A stretch of DNA of 64,000 bases from CAYOEV01 sp964403075 (GCA_964403075.1 CAYOEV010000013.1:5759-69758), one strand, 5' to 3'. Counted from the first letter of the stretch, positions 44,777 to 54,153 are shown. Notes: generated by a model not told the origin, from the letters alone. Program-made: numbers and translations.

Positions 44777-44911
44777 ACGATGTTTTTCTTCGCATCGCAG
44801 GAATACACGAGTAAAATGAAATAAATAACGAAAACATTTGTTGTATAGTAGATGATCTGGTTCTACTTTTGGCAGAGTATGTATCAATCAATAATACAGA
44901 CTATTGGAGCT

Positions 44912-45040
44912 ATGAAAAAGACCCTTGCCATATTTGCCCTATTGATGTTCGTTTTAGGTGCTTGTACACAGAGAACTTGTCCTACTTATGCAGATGTGGA
45001 CCAACAAGAGGTACCCTCTGAGAATAACGCAGACGTCTAA
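44912..45040 (+). CDS. Small lipoprotein
   Basis: 42 residues from ATG 44912: MKKTLAIFALLMFVLGACTQR with lipobox LGAC, then a short polar tail with CPTYAD. An earlier in-frame start at 44852 would put 20 extra residues before the signal and is not used. Its stop overlaps the convergent response regulator gene by 4 nt. Function unknown; small lipoproteins with this look are common in Bacteroidota envelopes. Confidence 0.6.
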   Translation: MKKTLAIFALLMFVLGACTQRTCPTYADVDQQEVPSENNADV

Positions 45041-46194
45041 TTCTCCACGTATTTTCTTACGTCTGATTCCTTGATGGACCTGTCGGACATTATGATCAGT
45101 CGTTCAACGACATTTCTTAGTTCTCTAATATTGCCACTCCAATCGTACTTCTTAAGCTGTTCAATGGCCTTGTCCTCAATTTTCATTACTGACGCTCCAT
45201 ATTCCTGAGCGATTACCTGCAGAAAATGCTCAACCAATAAAGGAATATCTTCCGCACGATCTCTGAGCGCAGGCACTTTAATTACCACCACACTGAGCCG
45301 ATGGTAGAGGTCTTCGCGAAAATTGCCTTCCAATATTTCTTGTTTAAGGTCTTTGTTCGTAGCCGCTACTACCCGAACGTCCACTTGGATAGACTTGTCT
45401 CCTCCTACCCTTGAAATTTGCTGTTCCTGGAGTGCTCGCAAGACTTTAGCCTGCGCAGAGGCGCTCATATCGCCTACTTCATCCAAAAAAAGCGTGCCTC
45501 CGGTGGCCAGTTCAAATTTGCCAATACGCTGTTTATGTGCAGATGTAAATGAGCCCTTTTCATGGCCGAATAATTCACTTTCTATCAACTCAGAAGGAAT
45601 CGCAGCACAGTTTACCTCAACCAATTTACCGGAAGATCTTTGACTTTTTTCATGCAACCAACGGGCTACCAACTCCTTTCCGGTACCATTCTCACCAGTA
45701 ATAAGCACCCGGGCATCCGTAGGTGCAACCTTTTCGATGGTTTGTTTGATCTCCTCAATGGCCTTGGACTCTCCAATGATTTCATGGCCACGCTTGACCT
45801 TTTTTCTCAACACCTTAGTTTCCTCTATCAATTCTGAATGGTCGATGGCATTTCTAACAGTAATGAGCAATCGGTTGAGATCGGGGGGCTTCTGAATAAA
45901 ATCGTACGCGCCAGATTTCGTGGCCTCCACCGCAGTTTCTATGGTGCCATGCGCAGAAATCATGATGAATGTGGCATTGATACCCTCTGACCTTGCTTTT
46001 TGAAGCAGCTCCAAACCATCCATCTTGGGCATTTTAATGTCGCACAAGACTGCATCGAAATTTCCTTTTTCCAACTCACTCCAGCCTTCTTTACCGTCCG
46101 CTGCCTGGACCACATTGAATTTTTCGTATTCGAGAATTTCCGTGAGCGTATCGCGAATACTCTTTTCGTCATCTACAATTAAAATCTTTGGCAT
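45037..46194 (-). CDS. NtrC-type response regulator lacking the DNA-binding domain
   Basis: 385 residues from ATG 46194. Receiver domain (1-120) with D52 as phospho-acceptor and K102; AAA+ sigma-54 activator domain with Walker A GENGTGKE (167-174), Walker B TLFLDEVGDM, and ESELFGHEKGSFTSA. The GAFTGA loop that contacts sigma-54 reads GSFTSA (214-219). The chain ends at KYVEN right after the AAA+ lid, with no Fis-type HTH. The ORF could extend to 46269, but that is rnpB DNA. It probably acts from solution or on another protein. Confidence 0.88.
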   Translation of the reverse strand: MPKILIVDDEKSIRDTLTEILEYEKFNVVQAADGKEGWSELEKGNFDAVLCDIKMPKMDGLELLQKARSEGINATFIMISAHGTIETAVEATKSGAYDFIQKPPDLNRLLITVRNAIDHSELIEETKVLRKKVKRGHEIIGESKAIEEIKQTIEKVAPTDARVLITGENGTGKELVARWLHEKSQRSSGKLVEVNCAAIPSELIESELFGHEKGSFTSAHKQRIGKFELATGGTLFLDEVGDMSASAQAKVLRALQEQQISRVGGDKSIQVDVRVVAATNKDLKQEILEGNFREDLYHRLSVVVIKVPALRDRAEDIPLLVEHFLQVIAQEYGASVMKIEDKAIEQLKKYDWSGNIRELRNVVERLIIMSDRSIKESDVRKYVEN

Positions 46195-46215
46195 AAATTT
46201 TTTAAAGAAAATAAA

Positions 46216-46606
46216 AAAGCAGGCCTGTAAGCCGGGTTCTGTATACCACCAAGGTGATATGCCCATCATTTATCTGGTTCTGGCGTCACCACCAGAATCT
46301 AGCGACCTACCCAATTCCACTCAGACGAGCCGCCTTCAAACGCAGAACCTATTTGGTCTTTCAATCCGTAAGGTTTACCGTGCCTTCTGCATCACTACAC
46401 AAGCGGTGGGCTCTTACCCCACCTTTTCACCTTTACCCTCTGAAGCTGTTTTTAAGGAGGCGAACCTCCATATGGTCTCAAAAGGCAGTCTATTTTCTGT
46501 GGCACTTTCTCCCTCCGTTTCCGGAAGACTTCCTGTTAGGAAGTACGGCGCTCTCTATTGCCCGGACTTTCCTCTCCTCAACAGGAGCGATGAGCCGGCC
46601 TGCTTT
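46216..46606 (-). ncRNA. rnpB: RNase P RNA, bacterial class A
   Basis: About 391 nt. The 5' end AAAGCAGGCC pairs with the 3' end GGCCTGCTTT (P1, 10 bp). Conserved blocks are visible: GAGGAAAGTCCGGGC near the 5' end, AGAGCGCCG, the GGTAAGAGCCCACCG region and ACAGAACCCGGCTTA near the 3' end. A U-run follows P1 (46207-46215). It processes tRNA 5' ends. Lies between a small conserved gene and the response regulator, both minus, with its own promoter. Confidence 0.92.
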
Positions 46607-46608
46607 AG

Positions 46609-46616
46609 CAAAATTA
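46609..46616 (-). promoter_or_regulatory. Promoter box of rnpB
   Basis: Minus strand TAATTTTG, exact match. The predicted RNA 5' end (46604-46606) is only 2-4 nt after the box, which calibrates how close the transcription start is to this element. Confidence 0.5.
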
Positions 46617-46621
46617 GTGAA

Positions 46622-47020
46622 TCAATAGATATCCCTTCCGGTAATTTTCATTTCCCATCGATCGGCCAAATTACCCACCTCCTGAATCATTTCTTTTACC
46701 TGGTCTTCCGTAACACTGTCTAAAAATGACGCTGCCTCTACCTTCAGGAAACCGTCTTCAATCACAAACTTGGCGTGTACAAAGCCCGCGGAAGCCTCCA
46801 GTACAGCATGTAAATTCATGTCCTCATCACCCGGACAAACTTTAGATTTAATCTGTACTACTTCCTTTTGATATTGGGGATGCGCAAATACACGTCCCTG
46901 AACCGCCTGAAAGCGTTCGTCTGGTAAAGGAATGACGATTATGGACTGGGCATCATCGTAATCATTGAACTCGCCACCGATTTCTTCTGCGTAGCGCTGG
47001 ATAAAATTTTTGAAATTCAT
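46622..47020 (-). CDS. Small conserved protein, YbjN/type III chaperone-like fold
   Basis: 132 residues: a helix (MNFKNFIQRYAEEIG), a beta sheet (SIIVIPLPDERFQAVQG, SKVCPG, KFVIEDGFLKVEAAS) and a closing helix with VTEDQVKEMIQEVGNLADRW. This alpha-beta-alpha order recalls YbjN or CesT-like chaperones. No catalytic residues. The family and role are not known to me. The gene stops 6 nt before the rnpB promoter box. Confidence 0.7.
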   Translation of the reverse strand: MNFKNFIQRYAEEIGGEFNDYDDAQSIIVIPLPDERFQAVQGRVFAHPQYQKEVVQIKSKVCPGDEDMNLHAVLEASAGFVHAKFVIEDGFLKVEAASFLDSVTEDQVKEMIQEVGNLADRWEMKITGRDIY

Positions 47021-47090
47021 TTTTGGGTTGGTAAATGTCTACAGCTGAAACTAAGCATGAATTTACAAAAAACCAGCTACTTGGAAAGGA

Positions 47091-50000
47091 TTAACGCGTA
47101 CCAGAAGATTTATCTTCACTTTCTTCCTCTTCTTCTTTTCTTCTAATGGCTTTGTCTCTGGCTTTTCCCAATAACTCTACAAAACTATAAAATGACCGGG
47201 TATACCGCAGACTGAGGCCTGTTTCAATGTTGGTGTTATTCCTGTTTGGTAAATTTCTATTTTCATTGGTTTGGCTAAACATCTTGGCTCGTAATCGTCC
47301 ATCTTCAGTGAGCATATATTCCACCGCCCAGTCTCCGATGATGTTGCTTTCAAGACTATTCTGATCCTGAGTGCCCGTACTGTTAGATGCGAAATTTCCT
47401 CCTTTGGTTACCTTTAGACGGCCCTCCATGAAGGTGTAGGCCAATCTTAAGCGGAAGGTATTGTATCCCTCCTGGTCCATATTGGCCAGGTCTATTTCCA
47501 ATTCCAGATTTTCATCTAGCTGACTGACAAGGTAGCTCGCCTGACTCGTTAGAAATTCACTAACACTACCGAGAACACCTGAACTACTGTTGCCCCCAAC
47601 AAAACCCTGATTAAGGGGCATGAAACGCTTGAAAAACATCAGGCTCACGACCTGGCGTTTGAGTTCTTGCTCGTTGGCCCGTAAGCTTGACAATGCGCTG
47701 GATATTTCAGGTGTAACGGTCCCTACCGACTCATCAAGATAAATATCAAAACTAATTTCAGGTGATAGCATTTCTCCATCCAGATTTAAGCCTACAACTA
47801 CAGGGTAGCGCTGTGACGCTCCAGTCGCCTCACTAGGATCGAAATCCGGATTCAGGATCGGATCTAAAGATGCGCGTTGCACATAAGTAGCCTCCATATC
47901 CAAGATGCCATTGTACGGGCTACCAAACCAGCGGATGGTCCCGCCACGTTTGACAATAAATTCCTTGCTCATGAAATTGGGTACGGTAAAATTGTAAGCT
48001 CCTTCGGCCAGAACCAGGTCTCCGAATAGTTCAAAATTACCGTTCTTATCGAGGGTCAATTTTAAATTTCCATCTCCCCTGCCACGAATGATGTCTCCGG
48101 TTTTGATATTAAAAATAAGCTCTGTGTAAGCATCTGTGGTGATCTGCAAATCAAAATCCAGTGTGAGTCCCAAAGACTCCCCCACCTCGCGCTCACGCTT
48201 CTCTGTACGCACAGAATCGGTTAGATCTATAAAGGTTACAAAATCCGTATTTTGAAGGGCTTCTCCCGTGGTAATGGGAATGTACAAACGGGTGCCTTTC
48301 TCGGTGGTGGCATCTACTTCCACCACCAGGTCATTCAATGGCCCACTGACTTCGATCCTTCCCGTAGCCACTGCTCTACCATAGTAAAGGGCATTATCTG
48401 CCCGAGTGGTATTTAAAAACTGAAACTTTTTGGCATCAATGGTGAGACCTGTCTGGATTTTCTTAAAGTTTTCATGCTTCACCTCGCCGGAAACTGACGC
48501 TTTATGGCCATCCTGATCAACAAGTTCAAAGTTTCTGAAACTCAGGGCATCTTTACTTACGTTGAGCGTGCCGGAATAATTGTAATACGCGCCCAGGTAC
48601 ACAACGGTAAAACCGGCATCCTTCACGCGCATTGCACCGGACAACTCTGGCGCATCCAGTCTCCCTCCGACATTCAAGTAGCCGGTAACCAATCCTTGCA
48701 TGTCGTTGAGCGTTCCCTTCAGGAAGGGCTGAAACATTTTCAGGTCGGCCTGGTCAAAGGCCAGAATAAAACTCAACTGTTTTTCAACCTCATTTGGGAA
48801 GTAATTGCCACGCATATAAATGGTGCGAAAATTTTCTCTATCAAGCGTTAGACCCATCTTGATAGATTGCCGATCTCTGTCCCAGGAGGCACTACCCTGA
48901 ATATCGCCAATCAGAAAATTTTCATATAAAAATTCATCCATGGTGAATTCTCCATCAAAAGCGAAGGGCTCACCAGGAATTTGCGTGAGACTGAAATCTG
49001 CGTTGACAATTCCCTCTACTTCTAAACCCCCATACTCCTGGAATTCATACAAGTCGATATTTTTAACCGTTACATCCAACCGGCTTTTCAGCAGGTCGCT
49101 ATAATTTCCTGAGATTCCAATCAAACGGTCTCCACTGAAAAACTGCACGTGGTCGAGCCATACGCCATTGCTATCGAGCTTGATCATGTTTTCTTCATCC
49201 ACTCGCCACTCCTGCCCAAGTGTCTTAATTCGGGAAGGTTTAAAATCAAAAATCAAACTGTCGCTAGCGAGCAGCAATTCTGCCCGGATATTAGAGTCCG
49301 TTGCTGAGGCTTCCTGGTGCAGGTTGATATCGAGATCAATTCGATCGTTTAACCAAACGGCTTCGGTGGAAAAATGATCAAATGGGTCCATGTCGCCCAC
49401 ATACTGCTTGGTAGAGGTCACGTTCACAGAAGCCAGGATGTCATTGGTATCGTCATCCACAGAGGCATACACATCTACCTGATTGCCCTGAAATTTATTA
49501 CCCCCGATGGCAATCAGTGAACTGGTAATACCCCCATTGATGATTACATCGGCCTCCGGCTTTTGCTCAAGTAAAAGTTCCATTTCCGTGCCAGGTGCGA
49601 TGTGCAACGAAGTATCTAGGAAAGAGGTATACTGCTCAACATTGCCAAGTTTCATTTTAAAACTGGCCTTCAACGGATCAATGTCATGGTTGATTACCGT
49701 GTCTATCAGGGTAAAATATCTGGACAATTCAGCCACTTCAGTCTGAATCAAATTACCCAGATTTGAGAAGGTGTACTGTCCGTTGAGTGAGGCATCAACC
49801 CCAGGCATTGTGACCCTAAGCGTGCGTTCGGTGGAGTCACCCGCGATGTCCACTTCTGCCATTTGCCATTTCACACGCTGTGTGGAATCCATCCGAAATT
49901 CGGTATTTAGCATTTTCAGATTTGCTAACATGAGATCCGGATCCAGGGCCACTTGTTTCCAGTTGATGATGGACTTAAGAAAAAAATCCTGTTCAGTTAA

Positions 50001-51611
50001 ATTTAAGGATCGCGTTTTAATAGAATCAATGAAAAGGTTGGCAGATATTTTTTGAGGAGCCGCTTTGAGATCAATATTTGCCTTGCCCTTCATTCGGCAA
50101 TTAGGATCTACGATACTGAAGTTTCCAGAATATTTTTGGAGCGCTACGAAGCCTCTGAAAACAATGGAATCGTACACATATTGTTTCAACCCGACATCCC
50201 TGGCAACAAAATCAGTGATGAGACTAACTTTTTCCGGCGTAAGTCCTTTACCGATCACCTTACCCTTTAAATCTAAATTTTGAAAGGTAGCGGTATCACC
50301 GAGCAGCAGACCTACATTAAAATCACTTACCTGCAACTGTGAATTATAGCTGGCATTTTCGAAGTCATCCGGTATTTGCATATTCAAATCCATAACCCCT
50401 TCTCCTTCCGGCGTGATAAAAGCAAGTTTGGTTTCAAAATCTTTCATAGACCCCTCTATACGCATATCGAGGGCCAACCACTTAAGTCCAACTACTTGAC
50501 GGGGGAAGTTCTCAGTAAATAATTTAAAGTCCTCCAGATACAATTTGGATCGATCGATCCGCGCCGCTACCAGCGTGCTTTCGACATCCGGTAAGCCTTG
50601 TGCGCTCATATTGAGATACAGCTCCGATGTGCCATAGGTTAACTTTAAATCCTTCACTTCCAGATTTTTCACTTGACCAAAAATATTTCCGGATAATACC
50701 AGGGGCTGAAAGACAGGCAGGTCGTCCACAAAAGTTTGCAGATCTTCACTGGCTATTATTACATCCGCCAGGCGAACGTGGAACGAAATGCTATCCATGA
50801 AACTTGCCAATGCGGAGGGTTGGTCATAATTGAAGGCCACAGAATCTCCGAAAGCACTGTGAGGGGTCCTAATTAATAGTTCATCTAAAATTAAATTTTT
50901 AGGTCCATATTGTAGTCGTGCATCAAACTGGTCGATGGTTAGCTGACTCCCCATGTCCTTCCCTTTGAAGTTTTGTATAAACATACCGATTGAATCAGGA
51001 AAGACCCCCAACTCCAGCATCTCAATCGATGAAAGCTGGAAGTTGATATGGTTGTTATCAAATCCAGATGGGTCCAGTGGAGCGTCTTCATTGTCCAGTT
51101 TGAATCGTACATCCTCCAACTGGATGCGATCTATCAATATGGGTGCAGCTTTTGTAGTATCCTCCGTGGGGCTGCTGAGTTCAGATAATCTATTGATGAA
51201 ATTGATGAGATTAAAAGATGCGCTGTCATTGGCTTTGATCAGATGTACTTTGGCCGTTTCTAATTCGATATCATCAATGGCAAGTTCGGAAGCCCCCAAC
51301 AACTGGAATAGGTCATAATTAATAGTTAAACTTTGCGCCTGAACCATTTCTCGCGCCACCGTATCTTTCAACATGACCTCTCTGAGGGCTACCTGATCGA
51401 ACCAGGAAATACGTATTCTGTTGATCGTTAGCTCATGATTGGTGTTGGCTGATATCCATGAGGTCAGACTGTCTGCCACATAGTTTTGTACCATTGGCGT
51501 TTGGATCAACCCCCATGCGCCAATGATTAAAATAAAAAATACCGCCACCAACCAACCTACTGTCTGAAGTAAGAACCTAAACCATCGTGGCAATTTCCTG
51601 TTTTGCGCCAT
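47091..51611 (-). CDS. TamB/DUF490-type translocation and assembly protein
   Basis: 1506 residues. One N-terminal membrane helix (about 15-33) followed by a very long beta-rich periplasmic region and, near the C-terminus, the TamB block with SALSSLRANEQELKRQVVSLMFF and DLANMDQEGYNTFRLRLAYTF. TamB-like proteins bridge inner and outer membranes and move phospholipids or help outer-membrane protein insertion. Length matches the large Bacteroidota members. The charged C-terminal tail (KRREEEEESEDKS-type) is unusual. Divergent from tsaD, 11 nt between start codons. Confidence 0.9.
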   Translation of the reverse strand: MAQNRKLPRWFRFLLQTVGWLVAVFFILIIGAWGLIQTPMVQNYVADSLTSWISANTNHELTINRIRISWFDQVALREVMLKDTVAREMVQAQSLTINYDLFQLLGASELAIDDIELETAKVHLIKANDSASFNLINFINRLSELSSPTEDTTKAAPILIDRIQLEDVRFKLDNEDAPLDPSGFDNNHINFQLSSIEMLELGVFPDSIGMFIQNFKGKDMGSQLTIDQFDARLQYGPKNLILDELLIRTPHSAFGDSVAFNYDQPSALASFMDSISFHVRLADVIIASEDLQTFVDDLPVFQPLVLSGNIFGQVKNLEVKDLKLTYGTSELYLNMSAQGLPDVESTLVAARIDRSKLYLEDFKLFTENFPRQVVGLKWLALDMRIEGSMKDFETKLAFITPEGEGVMDLNMQIPDDFENASYNSQLQVSDFNVGLLLGDTATFQNLDLKGKVIGKGLTPEKVSLITDFVARDVGLKQYVYDSIVFRGFVALQKYSGNFSIVDPNCRMKGKANIDLKAAPQKISANLFIDSIKTRSLNLTEQDFFLKSIINWKQVALDPDLMLANLKMLNTEFRMDSTQRVKWQMAEVDIAGDSTERTLRVTMPGVDASLNGQYTFSNLGNLIQTEVAELSRYFTLIDTVINHDIDPLKASFKMKLGNVEQYTSFLDTSLHIAPGTEMELLLEQKPEADVIINGGITSSLIAIGGNKFQGNQVDVYASVDDDTNDILASVNVTSTKQYVGDMDPFDHFSTEAVWLNDRIDLDINLHQEASATDSNIRAELLLASDSLIFDFKPSRIKTLGQEWRVDEENMIKLDSNGVWLDHVQFFSGDRLIGISGNYSDLLKSRLDVTVKNIDLYEFQEYGGLEVEGIVNADFSLTQIPGEPFAFDGEFTMDEFLYENFLIGDIQGSASWDRDRQSIKMGLTLDRENFRTIYMRGNYFPNEVEKQLSFILAFDQADLKMFQPFLKGTLNDMQGLVTGYLNVGGRLDAPELSGAMRVKDAGFTVVYLGAYYNYSGTLNVSKDALSFRNFELVDQDGHKASVSGEVKHENFKKIQTGLTIDAKKFQFLNTTRADNALYYGRAVATGRIEVSGPLNDLVVEVDATTEKGTRLYIPITTGEALQNTDFVTFIDLTDSVRTEKREREVGESLGLTLDFDLQITTDAYTELIFNIKTGDIIRGRGDGNLKLTLDKNGNFELFGDLVLAEGAYNFTVPNFMSKEFIVKRGGTIRWFGSPYNGILDMEATYVQRASLDPILNPDFDPSEATGASQRYPVVVGLNLDGEMLSPEISFDIYLDESVGTVTPEISSALSSLRANEQELKRQVVSLMFFKRFMPLNQGFVGGNSSSGVLGSVSEFLTSQASYLVSQLDENLELEIDLANMDQEGYNTFRLRLAYTFMEGRLKVTKGGNFASNSTGTQDQNSLESNIIGDWAVEYMLTEDGRLRAKMFSQTNENRNLPNRNNTNIETGLSLRYTRSFYSFVELLGKARDKAIRRKEEEEESEDKSSGTR

Positions 51612-51616
51612 TTTTG
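51609..51616 (+). promoter_or_regulatory. Putative tsaD promoter box
   Basis: CATTTTTG, one mismatch to TAnnTTTG, ending 6 nt before the tsaD ATG. It overlaps the tamB start codon on the other strand. Confidence 0.25.
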
Positions 51617-51622
51617 TAATCT

Positions 51623-52624
51623 ATGACCACCATTCTCGGTATCGAATCTTCCTGTGATGAAACTTCGGCAGCCATTTGCCGCGAAGGTAAAATAATCAAT
51701 AATGTGATAGCAACCCAAGCTGTACATAAATCATACGGCGGAGTGGTCCCTGAGTTGGCCTCCCGTGCACACCAAAAAAACATTATCCCGGTTATTCATC
51801 AGGCACTAGAAGAGGCTTCACTAACCATACACAATGTTCAAGCCATTGCATACACGCAAGGGCCTGGATTATTGGGTGCCCTATTGGTAGGTAGCTCTGC
51901 GGCCAAAGGACTTGCGCTGGCCCTGGACGTTCCATTGCTACCCGTGCATCACATGAGGGCACACGTATTGGCTCATTTTATCGAGGAGCCCACCCCTGCA
52001 TTTCCATTCATCTGCCTGACAGTAAGTGGGGGCCATACGCAACTCGTGCTTGTGAAAGACGCATTAAATATGGAGGTGATTGGGCAGACGCTGGACGACG
52101 CGGTGGGAGAGGCTTTTGACAAATGTGCGAAAATGCTTGGCTTATCTTACCCCGGTGGACCAGCCATAGACCAACATGCGCAAAACGGAGATCCACATCG
52201 CTTTACTTTTGGAGAGACCCAATTGGAAGGTTTGAATTATAGTTTTTCCGGAATTAAAACAGGCGTGTTGTACTTCCTGAGAGAATCGGTGCAAAAAAAC
52301 ACTGACTTCATCGAACAAAACCTCCCCGATTTATGCGCGAGCATACAGTACCAGTTGGTGCAGATGCTGATTAAAAAACTGTTGCTGGCTGTAGATAAAA
52401 CGCAAATAAAGCAGGTGGCCATCGCCGGGGGCGTAGCGGCCAACCGCTTGCTCCGGAGTACGCTGTACGAACTCGGAATTAAGCAGGGTTGGGAGGTGTA
52501 TATACCCGACTTTCAATACTGCACGGACAATGCAGGTATGATTGCCATGGCTGGTTATTTGCAATACAATAAGCATCAATTCGGATTATTGACAGATAGT
52601 CCGGCGCCACGAATGCCCTTTTAA
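51623..52624 (+). CDS. tsaD: tRNA N6-adenosine threonylcarbamoyltransferase
   Basis: 333 residues. Transfers threonylcarbamoyl to A37 of ANN-decoding tRNAs, with TsaB, TsaE and TsaC. N-terminal ILGIESSCDETS, metal ligands in HHMRAHVLAH, SGGHTQLVLVKD, and late GGVAANRLLRS and DNAGMIAMAGY blocks. Together with smpB and the HNH gene it forms a compact plus-strand run (4-nt gap to smpB). Confidence 0.97.
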   Translation: MTTILGIESSCDETSAAICREGKIINNVIATQAVHKSYGGVVPELASRAHQKNIIPVIHQALEEASLTIHNVQAIAYTQGPGLLGALLVGSSAAKGLALALDVPLLPVHHMRAHVLAHFIEEPTPAFPFICLTVSGGHTQLVLVKDALNMEVIGQTLDDAVGEAFDKCAKMLGLSYPGGPAIDQHAQNGDPHRFTFGETQLEGLNYSFSGIKTGVLYFLRESVQKNTDFIEQNLPDLCASIQYQLVQMLIKKLLLAVDKTQIKQVAIAGGVAANRLLRSTLYELGIKQGWEVYIPDFQYCTDNAGMIAMAGYLQYNKHQFGLLTDSPAPRMPF

Positions 52625-52648
52625 CCGGTGTTCATTATTTTAGCTGAG

Positions 52649-53128
52649 ATGGGTAGTATGAAGAAAGAAAAGGCAAGGTTTTCGAATGACATTCAGATCA
52701 AAAACCGCAAGGCAAGCTACGAGTTTGAATTCCTCGATACCTATACGGCTGGTGTAGTATTGAAGGGCACAGAAATCAAATCAATTCGGGAAGGAAAGGC
52801 GAGCATTCAGGAAGCTTATTGTCATTTCGAAAATGGTGAGCTAATGCTCAAGGGCATGAACATCGGTGCTTACGTGCAGGCAAGTTTTTACAGTCATGAC
52901 CAAACCCGTCCGCGCAAACTACTGTTAAAGCGACAGGAATTAGAAAAACTAAGTAAAAAAACGGGTGAAAAAGGTCTCACCATCATTCCTATAAAGGTGT
53001 TCATCAGTAGTCGAGGATTTGCCAAGATCATGATCGCTCTGGCGAAAGGAAAGAAAATCCATGACAAGCGTGAGAGCATAAAAAAGAAAGATCAGGATAG
53101 GGAATTGAAACGCATGAAAGTGAAATGA
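52649..53128 (+). CDS. smpB: SsrA-binding protein SmpB
   Basis: 159 residues from ATG 52649; GTG 52628 and ATG 52658 are also in frame. SmpB brings tmRNA to stalled ribosomes for trans-translation. Family blocks: NRKASYEFEFLDTYTAG, GTEIKSIREGKASIQEAYC, and the C-terminal basic tail KGKKIHDKRESIKKKDQDRE. tmRNA itself is not in this window. The stop overlaps the HNH gene start by 4 nt. Confidence 0.95.
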   Translation: MGSMKKEKARFSNDIQIKNRKASYEFEFLDTYTAGVVLKGTEIKSIREGKASIQEAYCHFENGELMLKGMNIGAYVQASFYSHDQTRPRKLLLKRQELEKLSKKTGEKGLTIIPIKVFISSRGFAKIMIALAKGKKIHDKRESIKKKDQDRELKRMKVK

Positions 53129-53634
53129 AATCTGTATTGGTGCTGAATCAGGACTACACTCCCCTAACCATTTGTTCCGTGGAGAGGGCCTTTGTGCTTC
53201 TATACCTGAACAAGGCAGACCTGCTGAGTGAAGCCCGTGAAAAACAATTACGCACCATTGACAGAGCATTTCCTTTTCCGAGTGTCATTCGCATCCACCG
53301 CTACATCAACATCCCCTTTCGTGGGGTGGTGTTGACCAGGCATAATGTGTTTAAACGAGATAAAAACCAATGCCAATACTGTGGCACTCGTCAGGATTTA
53401 ACACTGGATCACCTGGTACCAAAGTCACGAGGGGGGAAATCAACCTGGACCAATCTGGTCACCGCTTGTAAGCGTTGCAATGCCAAAAAAGGAAATAATA
53501 CGCCAGAAGAAGTGAGCATGAAGCTGAAAAGACCTCCTTTTCGCCCCAGTTATATCATGTTCCTCAGAAGCGTCAGTGGAGGTATGCGATCGGAATGGCT
53601 CCCCTACCTGGACCCAAAAAATCTGTCAGCATAA
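53125..53634 (+). CDS. HNH endonuclease family protein
   Basis: 169 residues. C-terminal HNH domain: CxxC at C83/C86 (CQYCG), DH at 95-96 in LTLDHLVPKSRGGKSTW, asparagine N110, second CxxC at C115/C118 (CKRCNA). The N-terminal 70 residues form an extra domain conserved in this Bacteroidota group. Probably a nuclease; substrate unknown. Start overlaps smpB by 4 nt; a terminator hairpin follows. Confidence 0.92.
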   Translation: MKSVLVLNQDYTPLTICSVERAFVLLYLNKADLLSEAREKQLRTIDRAFPFPSVIRIHRYINIPFRGVVLTRHNVFKRDKNQCQYCGTRQDLTLDHLVPKSRGGKSTWTNLVTACKRCNAKKGNNTPEEVSMKLKRPPFRPSYIMFLRSVSGGMRSEWLPYLDPKNLSA

Positions 53635-53664
53635 AAAAAGTCCCCGCTAAGGGACTTTAATATT
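53633..53664. terminator. Bidirectional terminator between the HNH and exbD genes
   Basis: AAAGTCCC (53637-53644) pairs with GGGACTTT (53651-53658) around a 6-nt loop. An A-run before and a T-rich stretch after it serve both the plus-strand HNH transcript and the minus-strand exb operon. Confidence 0.6.
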
Positions 53665-53681
53665 GTTTACTTAACTACTTG

Positions 53682-54146
53682 CTAACCTTCTACTTTCGGT
53701 TTCAGCGACGTGTACAACACCTTTAACGCGTTGGCCTGCCTCAATTCCTGCTGAACGTCCGATACAATACCGAATTTGGTTTCAATGTCCACTTTCAATG
53801 CCATGGTAATTTGGTCACGTTCCGCCTCTGAGAGTTTATCTTTTTCTTTGTTTACGAATTGAACGATGTCATCTTTCCCAATAAATACATCATTGGTTTG
53901 AATCTTAGGTTCCTTGCCGTAGAGTGAACTGTTCTGCGGCACGCCAATGTAGATGTAACTAACCAGTGATTTACGCTGGATTTTTGTAAGCTGCTGTGCC
54001 TTGGGCAGCTGCTGCTTAACCAATATTTCCTGTTCCCTCATCACAGTGGTTACCATGAAGAAAAACAACAACATGAATATAATGTCAGGCAACGCTGCTG
54101 TCGGAATTTCCTGAGTGGCTTTCGAATTTTTCTTAAACTTTGACAT
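53682..54146 (-). CDS. ExbD/TolR family protein (second copy)
   Basis: 154 residues from ATG 54146 (MSKFKKNSKATQEIPTAAL); an in-frame extension to 54209 is probably not used. One membrane helix (ALPDIIFMLLFFFMVTTVM) with the conserved D in PDIIFM, then a periplasmic domain. Works with ExbB as a proton-driven force generator for TonB or Tol-type systems. Last gene of the exb operon; the gene starts 8 nt after the upstream ExbD stop. Confidence 0.88.
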   Translation of the reverse strand: MSKFKKNSKATQEIPTAALPDIIFMLLFFFMVTTVMREQEILVKQQLPKAQQLTKIQRKSLVSYIYIGVPQNSSLYGKEPKIQTNDVFIGKDDIVQFVNKEKDKLSEAERDQITMALKVDIETKFGIVSDVQQELRQANALKVLYTSLKPKVEG

Positions 54147-54153
54147 GTCACAA

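Noticed and set aside
46025..46723. Long plus-strand ORFs of 124-232 codons
   Set aside because: They run through the RNase P RNA gene on the other strand; the RNA structure explains the sequence and no protein family is recognisable.
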